Shown one piece after another: positions 1 through 8,598 of a stretch of DNA of 32,425 nt (positions are counted from its first letter, which is position 1; the number at the start of each line of letters is the position of its first letter). This DNA comes from Sphaerochaetaceae bacterium (GTDB lineage: Bacteria; Spirochaetota; Spirochaetia; Sphaerochaetales; Sphaerochaetaceae). The notes under the pieces are model-generated. The model was not told the origin of the DNA. It did no database searches and was given only the letters and a program-made list of their open reading frames with translations. Both the position numbers and the translations under genes were made by a program. Location of the stretch: positions 1 to 32,425 of the forward strand of contig JAFGUP010000134.1 of assembly GCA_016938475.1 (NCBI GenBank), in the 5' to 3' direction.

Positions 1-1
1 A

Positions 2-553
2 CTGTCAGGAGAACAGTTCATCGAAAGATGTACTCAAATATTTGATGTGCAGGCAATTGTCGTCGGGGATAACTTCAAATGCGGCTACCGGGGAACTACC
101 GGTCCACAGGAGATTCGCGAATATCTGGACAGGACAGGAATGCACATTAAAGTGATAGTACCGACAACGTACCGTTTATCTGACGGTACAGTGGATAGTA
201 GTACGGTAGTACGTTCTACGATCAAACAAGGTGATATGGGGATTATACCCCAGTTGCTAGGCAGATATCATTCATTGGATCTGGGCCATATCCCTTCCAG
301 CATACATGAATGGCCTCTGCGTTTACCGATAGGTTCGTTCATGCAGCTCCTGCCGCCACCGGGATTGTATGAGGGGTATCTGAAGCTGAATCACTGTTTA
401 CAGGCATTCAGCTGTCACTGTTGTATTTCACCGGAGAATCTGGAATTCTCCATCTGTGAGACCGATCAGAGGTATATACAGCAGAGGATGTCTCATGAAT
501 CGTATCGGTTGGATAGTTTTGAATTTACAAAGGAGAAAGCACAGACATGCTGA
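2..553 (+). CDS. ribF: FAD synthetase / RibF-like, 5' end outside window
   Basis: The frame is open from base 2, so the start lies upstream; about 183 residues are visible. The first ~95 match the second half of the FMN adenylyltransferase domain of RibF: a [11 protein letters not shown] stretch, then [14 protein letters not shown] and LLGRY, equivalent to the SST-x-VR and LLGRP motifs of the family. This domain makes FAD from FMN and ATP in the cytoplasm. The remaining ~90 residues sit where the riboflavin kinase domain should be, but they are short and lack the GFPTAN and NIGxRPT motifs. Only a [10 protein letters not shown] segment recalls the P-x-GVY strand. The kinase half therefore looks truncated or degenerate. 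The gene overlaps rpsO by 7 bases, so the two are probably co-transcribed. The nucleotidyltransferase HxGH-type motif cannot be checked because it lies off the window. Confidence 0.85.
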   Translation: MSGEQFIERCTQIFDVQAIVVGDNFKCGYRGTTGPQEIREYLDRTGMHIKVIVPTTYRLSDGTVDSSTVVRSTIKQGDMGIIPQLLGRYHSLDLGHIPSSIHEWPLRLPIGSFMQLLPPPGLYEGYLKLNHCLQAFSCHCCISPENLEFSICETDQRYIQQRMSHESYRLDSFEFTKEKAQTC

Positions 554-813
554 CTAGCGAACAGAAAAAAGACATTATTTCCACCTATGGTGGCGATGAG
601 ACGAACTCAGGCTCTGCAGAAGTGCAGGTAGCACTTCTGACAGCACGGATCAAGGACCTTCAGGATCACTTCAAGGCCTATCCGAAAGACCACGCAGGCC
701 GAAGGGGTCTTCTCAAGATGGTTGGTAGAAGACGACGTCTTCTCAAGTACATCAGACTCAAGGACGTCAACAGATACAGAACCCTCATCCAGCAGCTTGG
801 ATTGAGAAAGTAA
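547..813 (+). CDS. rpsO: 30S ribosomal protein S15
   Basis: This 88-residue protein is full length for S15. It shows the family pattern throughout: [15 protein letters not shown] near residue 21, the H-F-K[23 protein letters not shown] core and a [12 protein letters not shown] end. S15 is a primary 16S rRNA binder in assembly of the small-subunit platform. An AAAGGAG Shine-Dalgarno (529-535) lies inside the end of ribF, 11 bases before the ATG, and the first codons overlap ribF by 7 bases. Any S15 autoregulatory leader would therefore have to lie within ribF coding sequence. It is followed by a hairpin and then pnp, the classic rpsO-pnp arrangement. Confidence 0.98.
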   Translation: MLTSEQKKDIISTYGGDETNSGSAEVQVALLTARIKDLQDHFKAYPKDHAGRRGLLKMVGRRRRLLKYIRLKDVNRYRTLIQQLGLRK

Positions 814-847
814 GTAATGGATATTACAAACAATTGAGTGAAAGAAC

Positions 848-888
848 AGCCTCCAGAAGTTACCCTTTAGGTAGCGTGGAGGCTTTTC
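848..888 (+). terminator. Hairpin terminator / processing site between rpsO and pnp
   Basis: AGCCTCCA (848-855) and TGGAGGCT (877-884) form a perfect 8-bp stem. An inner TACC/GGTA helix closes the loop, and the last stem T begins a short TTTT run (884-887). This is a plausible intrinsic terminator or attenuator between rpsO and pnp. In other bacteria this same interval holds a terminator and an RNase III cleavage site for pnp autocontrol. The T run is short, so partial readthrough into pnp is likely; no clear new promoter was seen between the hairpin and pnp. Confidence 0.7.
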
Positions 889-932
889 TCATCTCAGAAG
901 AACATACAAAGAAGTAAAAGAAGTAGGAAATC

Positions 933-3044
933 ATGGAAACAAAGAAAGTAGAAATGAAGCTCAATTCAGGAACTCTGATTCTTGAAACAGGAAAGATGGC
1001 CAAACAGGCAAACGGTTCGGTTTTTGCAACATTCGAAGGTTCAAGCGTACTCGCAACCGTCTGTGCCGGCAGGATGCCGGAGACTCCACTCGATTATGTA
1101 CCGCTCCAGGTTGAATATAATGAGAAATATTATGCGGCAGGAAAGATCCCCGGCGGATTCCTTAAACGAGAAGGCAGACCTAAAGACAAGGAAATCCTCG
1201 TCTGCCGTCTTATTGACCGCCCGATGCGACCGCTTTTTGATAAATCATTCGGACGTGAGATTCAGGTAGTACCTACTGTCATCTCAAGTGACATGGTCAA
1301 TCCCCCTGACATCATCGCTATGATAGCAAGCAGCGCAGCTGTGACTATCAGTGACATTCCTTTTAACGGACCGATCGCTGCTGTTCGAGTCGCACTGATC
1401 GGGGATCAATATGTCATCAACCCCACCTTCCAGGAGATCGAAGAAGCTCTGCTCGAAATCATTGTTGCAGGTACCGAAAAGGGCATTACTATGGTCGAAG
1501 GTGGTGCAAAACAGGTTTCTGAAGAGCAGATGCTCCAGGCAATCGAAACAGCCCAGCCTATCATTGCCGATCTGTGTGCTGTTCAGCTGGAACTAGCAAA
1601 ACTTGCGGGCAAGGAAAAACTTCCCCTGATGGTCATTGACAATGACATGTCGTTTCTCGACCCGGTAAGAGAGTGGGCCTATCCCATGATCAAGGAAGCT
1701 TCCTTCGTTAAAGGGAAGGCTGAACGTCACGAGGCGATCAAGCAGGTTAAAGCCAAAGCACAAGAGAAGTTTGCAGAACTGCTCGAAGCAAGTGAAAAAC
1801 CTGAAAAGTTCGACAAACTGTTCGAAGAACTCGAATACACGATTCTCCGTTCTTCCATCCTCGAAGATGGTGTGAGAGTTGATGGGAGAAAGGTCGATGA
1901 AATCAGAAAGATCACCTGTGAAGTAGGGGTTCTCGCACGGGCTCATGGTTCTGCACTGTTCACCAGAGGTGAAACACAGGCACTTGCCACCACCACACTC
2001 GGTACTTCAAGCGATGAACAGATGTTTGACACCATCGATGGAGACAAGCACTTCAGTAACTTCATGCTTCACTACAACTTCCCTCCCTTCAGTGTCGGTG
2101 AAACAGGGAGGCTTTCCACTGGAAGACGTGAGATCGGCCACGGCCATCTTGCTCAGCGGGCTATCGAGGGAATTCTCCCTGCCAAGGAAGACTTCCCCTA
2201 CACGATGAGAATTGTTTCCGAGATCCTTGAATCCAACGGTTCATCATCAATGGCCAGTGTCTGTGGAGGATGTCTTTCACTGATGGATGCAGGGGTCAAG
2301 GTGAAGGACATGGTCGCCGGTATCGCCATGGGGCTGATTACTGAAGGTGAACACTACGAACGCTATGCGGTCCTTTCAGACATCCTCGGTGAGGAAGATC
2401 ACCTGGGCGACATGGACTTCAAAGTAGCCGGATCAAGAAAGGGTATCACAGCCTTCCAGATGGATATCAAGATCGCAGGGGTCACCCGTGAGATCATGGC
2501 AAAGGCTCTTGAACAGGCCAAGGCGGGACGACTTCATATTCTGAGTGCTATGGAACAGACGATTGATACACCGCGCACAGAGATCTCCAGATACGCACCA
2601 AAGATCCTCACGTTCAAAGTTGATGAAGAGAAGATCGGTGCCGTTATCGGAACCGGCGGCAAGACCATCAAAGGAATTGCAGAGCAGACCGGGGCTGAAG
2701 TGAATATCGACAACGACGGTACCGTGATGATCTACGGGAAGAACAGCGAGTCAGCCAACAGAGCACTCGAACTGGTTAAGTCCATCGTGGAGGAACCGGA
2801 ACCCGGCCGCATCTATCAGGGTACTGTTAAGCGTATCATGGACTTCGGTGGATTCGTTGAGAGCCTTCCCGGTAAGGAGGGGCTCTGCCACATCTCCAAG
2901 CTCGCGAGAAAGCGTGTGAACAATGTCAATGACGTTCTTGAAGTGAACCAGCAGATTCCTGTGAAGCTTCTCGATGTCGACCGGATGGGAAGACTGAACC
3001 TTTCCTACATCGACGCACTTGAAGACCAGGAAAAGAATAAATAA
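933..3044 (+). CDS. pnp: Polyribonucleotide nucleotidyltransferase (PNPase)
   Basis: The protein has 703 residues, normal for bacterial PNPase, which degrades RNA 3' to 5' using phosphate and forms a trimer. Domains in order: first RNase PH-like core (about 10-220), helical linker (about 240-320), second RNase PH core (about 325-555), KH domain (561-620, with GTGG at 573-576) and S1 domain (625-693). The second core carries the catalytic-site segments SSSMASVCGG and LGDMDFKVAGSRKG with the conserved aspartates. A GTAGGAAA ribosome-binding site precedes the ATG. It follows rpsO across the hairpin at 848-888, which may permit PNPase-dependent feedback. dut follows 18 bases later. Confidence 0.98.
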   Translation: METKKVEMKLNSGTLILETGKMAKQANGSVFATFEGSSVLATVCAGRMPETPLDYVPLQVEYNEKYYAAGKIPGGFLKREGRPKDKEILVCRLIDRPMRPLFDKSFGREIQVVPTVISSDMVNPPDIIAMIASSAAVTISDIPFNGPIAAVRVALIGDQYVINPTFQEIEEALLEIIVAGTEKGITMVEGGAKQVSEEQMLQAIETAQPIIADLCAVQLELAKLAGKEKLPLMVIDNDMSFLDPVREWAYPMIKEASFVKGKAERHEAIKQVKAKAQEKFAELLEASEKPEKFDKLFEELEYTILRSSILEDGVRVDGRKVDEIRKITCEVGVLARAHGSALFTRGETQALATTTLGTSSDEQMFDTIDGDKHFSNFMLHYNFPPFSVGETGRLSTGRREIGHGHLAQRAIEGILPAKEDFPYTMRIVSEILESNGSSSMASVCGGCLSLMDAGVKVKDMVAGIAMGLITEGEHYERYAVLSDILGEEDHLGDMDFKVAGSRKGITAFQMDIKIAGVTREIMAKALEQAKAGRLHILSAMEQTIDTPRTEISRYAPKILTFKVDEEKIGAVIGTGGKTIKGIAEQTGAEVNIDNDGTVMIYGKNSESANRALELVKSIVEEPEPGRIYQGTVKRIMDFGGFVESLPGKEGLCHISKLARKRVNNVNDVLEVNQQIPVKLLDVDRMGRLNLSYIDALEDQEKNK

Positions 3045-3062
3045 TCAGGGAGAGGAGACGAC

Positions 3063-3509
3063 ATGGATCTGCTTACGATACTCACGAAAAGAAAATCCGG
3101 CAGTGTCCTCCCCGAATATCACTCGATAGAGGCAGCAGGTGCCGACCTGAGGGCGTACCTCCCCGAAGCACCTGTGACCCTCTCCTCTCATGGTGGCTAT
3201 GCGTTGATACCCACCGGACTTTTCCTCGAAATACCCGGCGGGTACGAGGGACAGGTCAGGCCGAGAAGCGGACTTGCCGCCAGACACGGAGTCACCGTAC
3301 TCAATGCTCCCGGCACGATAGATGCCGACTACCGGGGCGAAATACAAGTAGTTCTTATCAATCATGGGAATGAGGATTTTGTGATTCAGGACGGAGATAG
3401 GATCGCACAGCTTGTCATTGCACCTGTGATAAAAGTACAGTACATTCCTACCCACTCGACAAGTGAAACTCAACGGGGAAGCGGAGGATTCGGTTCTACA
3501 GGAGTCTGA
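3063..3509 (+). CDS. dut: dUTP diphosphatase (dUTPase)
   Basis: This 148-residue trimeric-type dUTPase hydrolyses dUTP to dUMP and pyrophosphate, keeping uracil out of DNA and feeding dTMP synthesis. All five motifs are present: I AAGADLRA (24-31), II PRSGLA (67-72), [13 protein letters not shown] (84-93) with the catalytic Asp, [12 protein letters not shown] (112-121) and [11 protein letters not shown] (138-147). A GAGAGGAG ribosome-binding site lies before the ATG. It is 18 bases after pnp and one base before lptF, so it appears to be part of the same operon. A 155-residue reverse-strand frame over the same bases is a shadow. Confidence 0.97.
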   Translation: MDLLTILTKRKSGSVLPEYHSIEAAGADLRAYLPEAPVTLSSHGGYALIPTGLFLEIPGGYEGQVRPRSGLAARHGVTVLNAPGTIDADYRGEIQVVLINHGNEDFVIQDGDRIAQLVIAPVIKVQYIPTHSTSETQRGSGGFGSTGV

Positions 3510-3510
3510 C

Positions 3511-4791
3511 ATGAGAGGAGGGAAGGGTGATGGTACGAGACTGACTCTCGTGCACCGCTACATAGCGAGAGAATTCCTCCTCTCGTTTCTGGTTGCCTTT
3601 CTCTTTTTTTTCTTCATCTTCTTTATCAATCAGATTCTTCTGTATGCCCAGAGAATACTGCTCAAGCAGGTTCCGATTCGGCAGATGCTCACCCTGGTTG
3701 CACTCAGCATGCCACAAATCCTCCTCTATACGATCCCATTTTCAACCCTGAGCGGTGCCTCTATGGTGATCGGAAATTTATCAAGCAACCATGAGATCAT
3801 TGCCATGAGAGCACTCGGGATTTCCCTGTTTCAGATGCTCCGCTCTGTTATCATAAGTGCCCTGGTTCTCAGTGTGATCACCTTCACCATCGCCGACAGC
3901 GTATTACCTGTTTCCCACCTTCAGTTCAAACGACTCTATACAGACCTCCTGAGGACCCTGCCGACAATGGAGCTCACCTCGTACTCGGTCAATGAGGTAG
4001 GAGATGTGGTCATCGTAACTCAGGAGGTACAGGATGGGTATCTTGAAAACCCGGTACTGTTTACCACCAACAATTCCGGGGAGCAGGTGTTTATCTCTGC
4101 ACAGAGCGGCACACTCGAGCTCATAGACCTTCAGAGGTTCATCTACAAGCTTGAACTTTGGGAGGTCAGTATTCTCAGTAGTGAACGTGAAGCAGGAGGG
4201 ACTGGCGGGTTCCGATATGGACAGGGAGAGTCGATGATCTATTACCTTGATTTCAGTTCACAGGTGGAACAGGTCAGGAACGTAAGTCCTTCTCAGATGT
4301 CCAGCAGGGACCTGATCGATCAGATACGTATTCGTATGGAAGATCATGAGAAGGCGATCTCTCAGAGAAGTGTACTACTTGAACAGGTGCTGAGGGATAT
4401 AGAACAGGCGAAACATAGTGATGAGACGGAATATGCCGGGTTATCACTCAGTGATCTGTATGACCGCAAGGCATCACTGGAGCAGACACCACCGGTCAAT
4501 TTCTATTTACAGTACTACCGGGCTGAACTGCATAAGAAGTTCGCCCTCAGTGCCAGTGCTCTTATCCTTACCCTGATCTCGTTTCCCCTTTCCTTTGTCA
4601 ACATCCGGCACGGTCGTCTGTTCGGGTTCGGTCTCTCGCTTCTTGTGGCGGCTCTGTACTGGGCGATGCTGTTTGTCGCACAGACCCAGATTATCAGAAC
4701 AAATATCCACCCGCTATTTCTGATGTGGGCACCGAATCTCCTCATCCTCTCCATCTCGATGTTATTGATTATGAGGTTGAGACAATCATGA
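3511..4791 (+). CDS. lptF: LptF/LptG (YjgP/YjgQ) family permease, first copy
   Basis: This predicted inner-membrane permease has 426 residues. Members pair as LptF-LptG with the LptB ATPase to lift lipopolysaccharide or a related glycolipid out of the inner membrane. Three hydrophobic segments lie in the first ~110 residues and three near the C-terminus, with a periplasmic beta-jellyroll-like region between. I chose the ATG at 3511 because AGGAG (3500-3504) is correctly placed. An in-frame GTG at 3463 would overlap dut by 47 bases. A charged, probably coiled-coil stretch of roughly 55 residues (QMSSRDLIDQIRIRMEDHEK onward) lies before the fourth membrane segment and makes the protein longer than the usual ~360. 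Assignment to F rather than G rests on gene order. The stop overlaps the next start (ATGA). Confidence 0.85.
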   Translation: MRGGKGDGTRLTLVHRYIAREFLLSFLVAFLFFFFIFFINQILLYAQRILLKQVPIRQMLTLVALSMPQILLYTIPFSTLSGASMVIGNLSSNHEIIAMRALGISLFQMLRSVIISALVLSVITFTIADSVLPVSHLQFKRLYTDLLRTLPTMELTSYSVNEVGDVVIVTQEVQDGYLENPVLFTTNNSGEQVFISAQSGTLELIDLQRFIYKLELWEVSILSSEREAGGTGGFRYGQGESMIYYLDFSSQVEQVRNVSPSQMSSRDLIDQIRIRMEDHEKAISQRSVLLEQVLRDIEQAKHSDETEYAGLSLSDLYDRKASLEQTPPVNFYLQYYRAELHKKFALSASALILTLISFPLSFVNIRHGRLFGFGLSLLVAALYWAMLFVAQTQIIRTNIHPLFLMWAPNLLILSISMLLIMRLRQS

Positions 4792-5867
4792 GAAAACTCG
4801 ACCGCTATCTCGTAGGTTCATTCATACAACTCCTATCGATAACGACGCTTCTTCTTACCTTCATCATGCTTCTGTTCGATGTCTTCAGTACACTCGAACA
4901 GTATCTTCAATCAGAGTTCACCCTTGTTCAGATGGTGGTATCGACACTTCTGTTCATCCCGGAAGCTCTCTCCTTCACCCTTCCGCCCTCTGCTCTCTTC
5001 GCCTCTACCTATATGCTTTCGATGATGTATGCGAACAACGAGATGATCATCCTTGCCGTATCAGGTTATTCCTTCTCCCGGATCACCACCTCACTGATCA
5101 TCACTGCCGTGATCCTCACTTCACTGTTCTTCGCATTCAATGAGCAGGTGACTAGACATTTCAAGGTGATGAAAGAGGATTATACCTCATCGTATCTGGA
5201 AACAGGTTCTCAGGCCTTCACCAACAGTCTTGTTCTTACCAGTGAGAACGGGCAGTACATCCTGTACTCCCGCCGGTATGACGAGAGGACAACCACTCTC
5301 TCGTATCTCTCACTGTTCATTCTCGACGAAAACGGGCAGTTCCTTCAGCGCTATGATGCTCGAAGGGCATCGTATGAGAATGGCCGATGGATAGGGGAGG
5401 ATGTGAAGCTCTACGATCGTGATGAGAACCGCCTCATAACCACCTCGCAGACAAAAACACTCGTTCTGCCGTATCTTGATCTTGACCCCGAGGTGATAGC
5501 ACAGAGATCTGTCGATATAGACACAATGGACCTCAAGGCGGCCTACGACTATATCGAGCGGCTCAGGAAGGTGAACAACCCGAGTCATACAGGATACTCG
5601 GTTGACTTCTATCAGCGGCTGAGTATGAATTTTGCTCCCCTCATACTGATTCTTATCTCGTGTGCGACGGTCATTCCCTGGAAGAAGAATGTCATGGTAC
5701 TCAGTATCATCATGAGTATCAGTATTGCAGTTGTCTATTATGTACTGGTATTATCAGGAACGATACTTGCACGACAGGAGATCGTCGAGGCAGGCCCTGC
5801 GCTCTTCGTTCCCCCTGCTATCCTGATCATCCTTGCCTCAGGCATACTTATCGTAAGAAGGAAATGA
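4788..5867 (+). CDS. lptG: LptF/LptG (YjgP/YjgQ) family permease, second copy
   Basis: This 359-residue membrane protein has the same layout as its upstream neighbour: N-terminal RKLDRYLVGSFIQLL motif, three membrane segments, a periplasmic domain (about 130-260) and three C-terminal membrane segments. It would form the heterodimer partner in a lipid export machine. The ATG at 4788 overlaps the upstream stop (ATGA), implying translational coupling. An earlier in-frame start at 4725 would bury 21 extra residues in lptF and is less likely. It has the usual family length and lacks the extra coiled-coil region of the first copy. LptB and the periplasmic bridge genes are not in the window. The transported lipid is unknown, since many spirochaetes lack classical LPS. 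Confidence 0.85.
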   Translation: MRKLDRYLVGSFIQLLSITTLLLTFIMLLFDVFSTLEQYLQSEFTLVQMVVSTLLFIPEALSFTLPPSALFASTYMLSMMYANNEMIILAVSGYSFSRITTSLIITAVILTSLFFAFNEQVTRHFKVMKEDYTSSYLETGSQAFTNSLVLTSENGQYILYSRRYDERTTTLSYLSLFILDENGQFLQRYDARRASYENGRWIGEDVKLYDRDENRLITTSQTKTLVLPYLDLDPEVIAQRSVDIDTMDLKAAYDYIERLRKVNNPSHTGYSVDFYQRLSMNFAPLILILISCATVIPWKKNVMVLSIIMSISIAVVYYVLVLSGTILARQEIVEAGPALFVPPAILIILASGILIVRRK

Positions 5868-5870
5868 ACC

Positions 5871-6992
5871 ATGAAGAAGATTCACCGAATAACACATACT
5901 CATCCCTCTACCAGTGCCCGAACCGGTATACTCAGCCTCGATCATGGGGATGTAGTGACCCCGGCGTTCATGCCGGTGGGGACCAATGGTACCGTAAAGG
6001 GAATCTATCATGAGCATGTACACCAGATCGGCTATAATCTCATCCTCGCAAATACCTATCATCTGTATTTGAGACCGGGAGTTGACGTACTCGGACAGTT
6101 CGGTGGACTCCATCGCTTCAGCAACTGGAATTACAACATTCTCACCGACAGCGGAGGGTTTCAGGTGTTCAGCCTATCTGGCCTGAGGAAGATACAGGAA
6201 CAGGGAGTGGTTTTCCAGTCCCACATCGATGGTTCGAGGCACATGCTTACCCCCGAAAAAGTCGTGGATGTCCAGAATGTCATCGGAAGCGACATCATGA
6301 TGGTCCTCGATGTATGTACTGCTCCCGAGATTCCACACAAAGAGGCGAAAATCGCCTGGGAAACTACCCGTACGTGGGCACAGCGTTCGTATGATCATTG
6401 GATTCAGGAGGGTGGAGAGCGGAATCTCTTCGGGATCGTCCAGGGAAACTTCTATCAGGACCTGAGAAAGGAAAGTGCCCTGGCTATCAGTGAGATCGGT
6501 TTTCCTGGTATTGCTATCGGCGGCCTCAGTGTCGGAGAGACAAGCCAGCAGTTTGCCGACTACCTTGGTTACACGACCCAGTTCCTCCCCCCTGACCGCC
6601 CCCGCTATGTGATGGGGATCGGTACTCCCGACTATATTCTTGAAGCTGTCGCGAACGGTATCGACATGTTCGACTGTGTGCTTGCAACGAGAAGTGCACG
6701 AAACGGTTCGGTATTCACAGATGATGGAATGATCCAGCTGAAGAAAGCAGCTCATGCCTATTCGCAGGCTCCTATCCAGGAAGGATGCACGTGCAGAGCG
6801 TGTACGAACTACTCAAGAGGGTACCTCAGGCATGTGTTCAAGGCCAATGAGATGATCGCAGGGATGCTCGCAACCGAACACAACCTGACCTACCTGCACA
6901 CCTTCATGAAGAATATTCGCACTGCAATCGATGAAGATCGTTTTCCTGAATTTAAAAAATCATATCTGGAACGCTATTATGGAGGTTCATGA
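5871..6992 (+). CDS. tgt: tRNA-guanine transglycosylase (queuosine pathway)
   Basis: This 373-residue enzyme exchanges guanine-34 in the anticodon of Tyr, His, Asn and Asp tRNAs for a queuosine precursor base. Key residues are visible: D93 in LTDSGGFQVF (general base), D268 in GIDMFDCV (nucleophile), R274 and R277 in the TRSAR guide loop, and a zinc site C306-x-C308-xx-C311 with H337. Their spacing agrees with the well-studied Zymomonas enzyme at a constant offset near the C-terminus. AAGGAA, overlapping the end of lptG, serves as ribosome-binding site. The gene sits three bases after lptG and overlaps murJ by 14 bases. Confidence 0.97.
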   Translation: MKKIHRITHTHPSTSARTGILSLDHGDVVTPAFMPVGTNGTVKGIYHEHVHQIGYNLILANTYHLYLRPGVDVLGQFGGLHRFSNWNYNILTDSGGFQVFSLSGLRKIQEQGVVFQSHIDGSRHMLTPEKVVDVQNVIGSDIMMVLDVCTAPEIPHKEAKIAWETTRTWAQRSYDHWIQEGGERNLFGIVQGNFYQDLRKESALAISEIGFPGIAIGGLSVGETSQQFADYLGYTTQFLPPDRPRYVMGIGTPDYILEAVANGIDMFDCVLATRSARNGSVFTDDGMIQLKKAAHAYSQAPIQEGCTCRACTNYSRGYLRHVFKANEMIAGMLATEHNLTYLHTFMKNIRTAIDEDRFPEFKKSYLERYYGGS

Positions 6993-8529
6993 TCAGGAAC
7001 GACAGGTACATTCGACAATTCTCATGATCTTCACACTGCTCTCGAGGATCCTCGGGATTTTCAAGGCGAGGGTCCTTGCAGTACTGTTCGGAGCAACTCA
7101 GCTTGCTGATGTGATCAACTTCACCTTCAATATACCGAATAACTTCAGGAAACTATTTGCCGAAGGGGCGTTCAATTCCGCTTTCATACCGATCTTCACC
7201 AGGTCTCTTCAGGACAAGACGGATACCAGGGTTCTGCTGAGACGAATGATGAGTGTCCAGCTAGTCATTTTCACGGTGATCACTCTCTTTATCATCGTAT
7301 TCAGAGGGTACATCATAAGCTTTCTCAGCGATTTTCGCGATCCACAGATGATCTCTCTTTCAGGCAATCTGCTTGTGTTTTTCACGCTCTACCTTGCCAT
7401 GATTTCCCTGTACGCCCTGTTAAACGGAGTACTCAATGCTCACGGCACCTTCATCACGGGTGCGTTAGCCCCTCTGATTTTCTCTGTGACACTGATTCTC
7501 TCCCTGTATCTGCTCGAGCCGGTAATCGGTGCCTATGCGATGGCAGTGGGTGTGATTGCAGGGGGAGGGGGACAGCTGGTATTCACCTGGAGAGGTGTAC
7601 GACGGTACGGCTATCGTTTTGCTCTTACACGCCAAATCTTCACCCCCGAGGTACACCAGGTGATGAGAAAATGGCTCATGATCACGCTGAATGCTTTGAT
7701 CATGGTAATCTCACAGCAGGTCGCATACTACTTCGCTACAACGATGGAGACCGGTAGCGTGACCTCCTTTGCCAACGCCATCATCATATGGCAGGCACCC
7801 TACGGCATCTTCTATGCAGCGATTGCGACAGCTTTTTTCCCTTCTCTGGTCAGGGCAGCGGGAGACAGGGACAGACGTGCCCTTCACCACACTACTTCCC
7901 ATGGTATGACGCTGATCCTCGCGACACTGCTTCCGAACCTGCTTCTTCTTTCCTTCTTCGGTTCAGAAACAGCTTCAGTACTTCTTCAGAGCGGACAGTT
8001 CACACTGACAGACAGCATACGTACCGGCTCAGCCCTTCGTTTTTTTGCCTTCGGGATGCCATTTGCCGCACTGTACGGGTTCTTTCAGCGTATCTGCTAC
8101 GCAGACGACAGGGAACGGGATGTGTTCATTGTTTCCCTGATGGTCGCTCTGGTCGATATCATCCTGACGATAGTGCTGATACGTTATGAACACACCATAG
8201 GCTCAATCGCTCTTGCCAACAGTATAGCATTTGCGGTCGGTGTCGTGATCTATCTCATCCATCTGTCACGGAGAAATCTTATCAGGGTATTCACAGCGGG
8301 TATCCTCGGTACGCTGAGCGGCATCCTGATGATAAACGGCATACTGGCCCTCCTGCTTTTCTATACTGACTCAGTTCTGGGGTCCTCATGGTGGCAGGAA
8401 GGCTCTTCTCTGCTCAGTCTCGCCATTCTAGCTCTGATTTACTCCATGACCTTTCTCAGTGCGCTCATACTGTACAGACTCATGGGAATCAGAGTCATTT
8501 CATTCCTTACGAACAGGAAACATCACTAG
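6979..8529 (+). CDS. murJ: Lipid II flippase MurJ
   Basis: This is a polytopic inner-membrane protein of the MVF/MurJ family with 516 residues. Members flip lipid II to the periplasmic face for peptidoglycan synthesis. The start of the family core is clear: STILMIFTLLSRILGIFKAR, then FNIPNNFRKLFAEGAFNSAFIPIF, the typical motif of the first two helices. About 14 hydrophobic segments follow. I chose ATG 6979, which overlaps tgt by 14 bases and has TGGA 8 bases upstream. An in-frame ATG at 6931 would overlap tgt by 62 bases. This is the last gene of the ribF-to-murJ run. No plus-strand terminator was seen after it; the hairpin at 8536-8567 has its U tract in the other direction. Confidence 0.94.
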   Translation: MEVHDQERQVHSTILMIFTLLSRILGIFKARVLAVLFGATQLADVINFTFNIPNNFRKLFAEGAFNSAFIPIFTRSLQDKTDTRVLLRRMMSVQLVIFTVITLFIIVFRGYIISFLSDFRDPQMISLSGNLLVFFTLYLAMISLYALLNGVLNAHGTFITGALAPLIFSVTLILSLYLLEPVIGAYAMAVGVIAGGGGQLVFTWRGVRRYGYRFALTRQIFTPEVHQVMRKWLMITLNALIMVISQQVAYYFATTMETGSVTSFANAIIIWQAPYGIFYAAIATAFFPSLVRAAGDRDRRALHHTTSHGMTLILATLLPNLLLLSFFGSETASVLLQSGQFTLTDSIRTGSALRFFAFGMPFAALYGFFQRICYADDRERDVFIVSLMVALVDIILTIVLIRYEHTIGSIALANSIAFAVGVVIYLIHLSRRNLIRVFTAGILGTLSGILMINGILALLLFYTDSVLGSSWWQEGSSLLSLAILALIYSMTFLSALILYRLMGIRVISFLTNRKHH

Positions 8530-8535
8530 AAGAAG

Positions 8536-8567
8536 AAAAAAAAAACAACCACCCGATGAAGGATGGT
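8536..8567 (-). terminator. Intrinsic terminator of the TPR-GreA gene
   Basis: Read on the minus strand, ACCATCC and GGGTGGT form a 7-bp stem (one U-G pair) around a 6-base loop. TG and then a run of ten T follow (A run at 8536-8545 on the plus strand). This is a textbook Rho-independent terminator placed 32 bases after the stop codon of the minus-strand gene. On the plus strand the A run precedes the stem, and the U-G pair becomes an A-C mismatch, so it should act only for the minus-strand gene. Confidence 0.85.
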
Positions 8568-8598
8568 CGTCTGCAGATACTCATTTACTGAGTGTGGG

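Noticed and set aside
6174-6755. Minus-strand open frame of 193 residues
   Set aside because: It is antisense to tgt, whose catalytic and zinc residues are all present on the plus strand.
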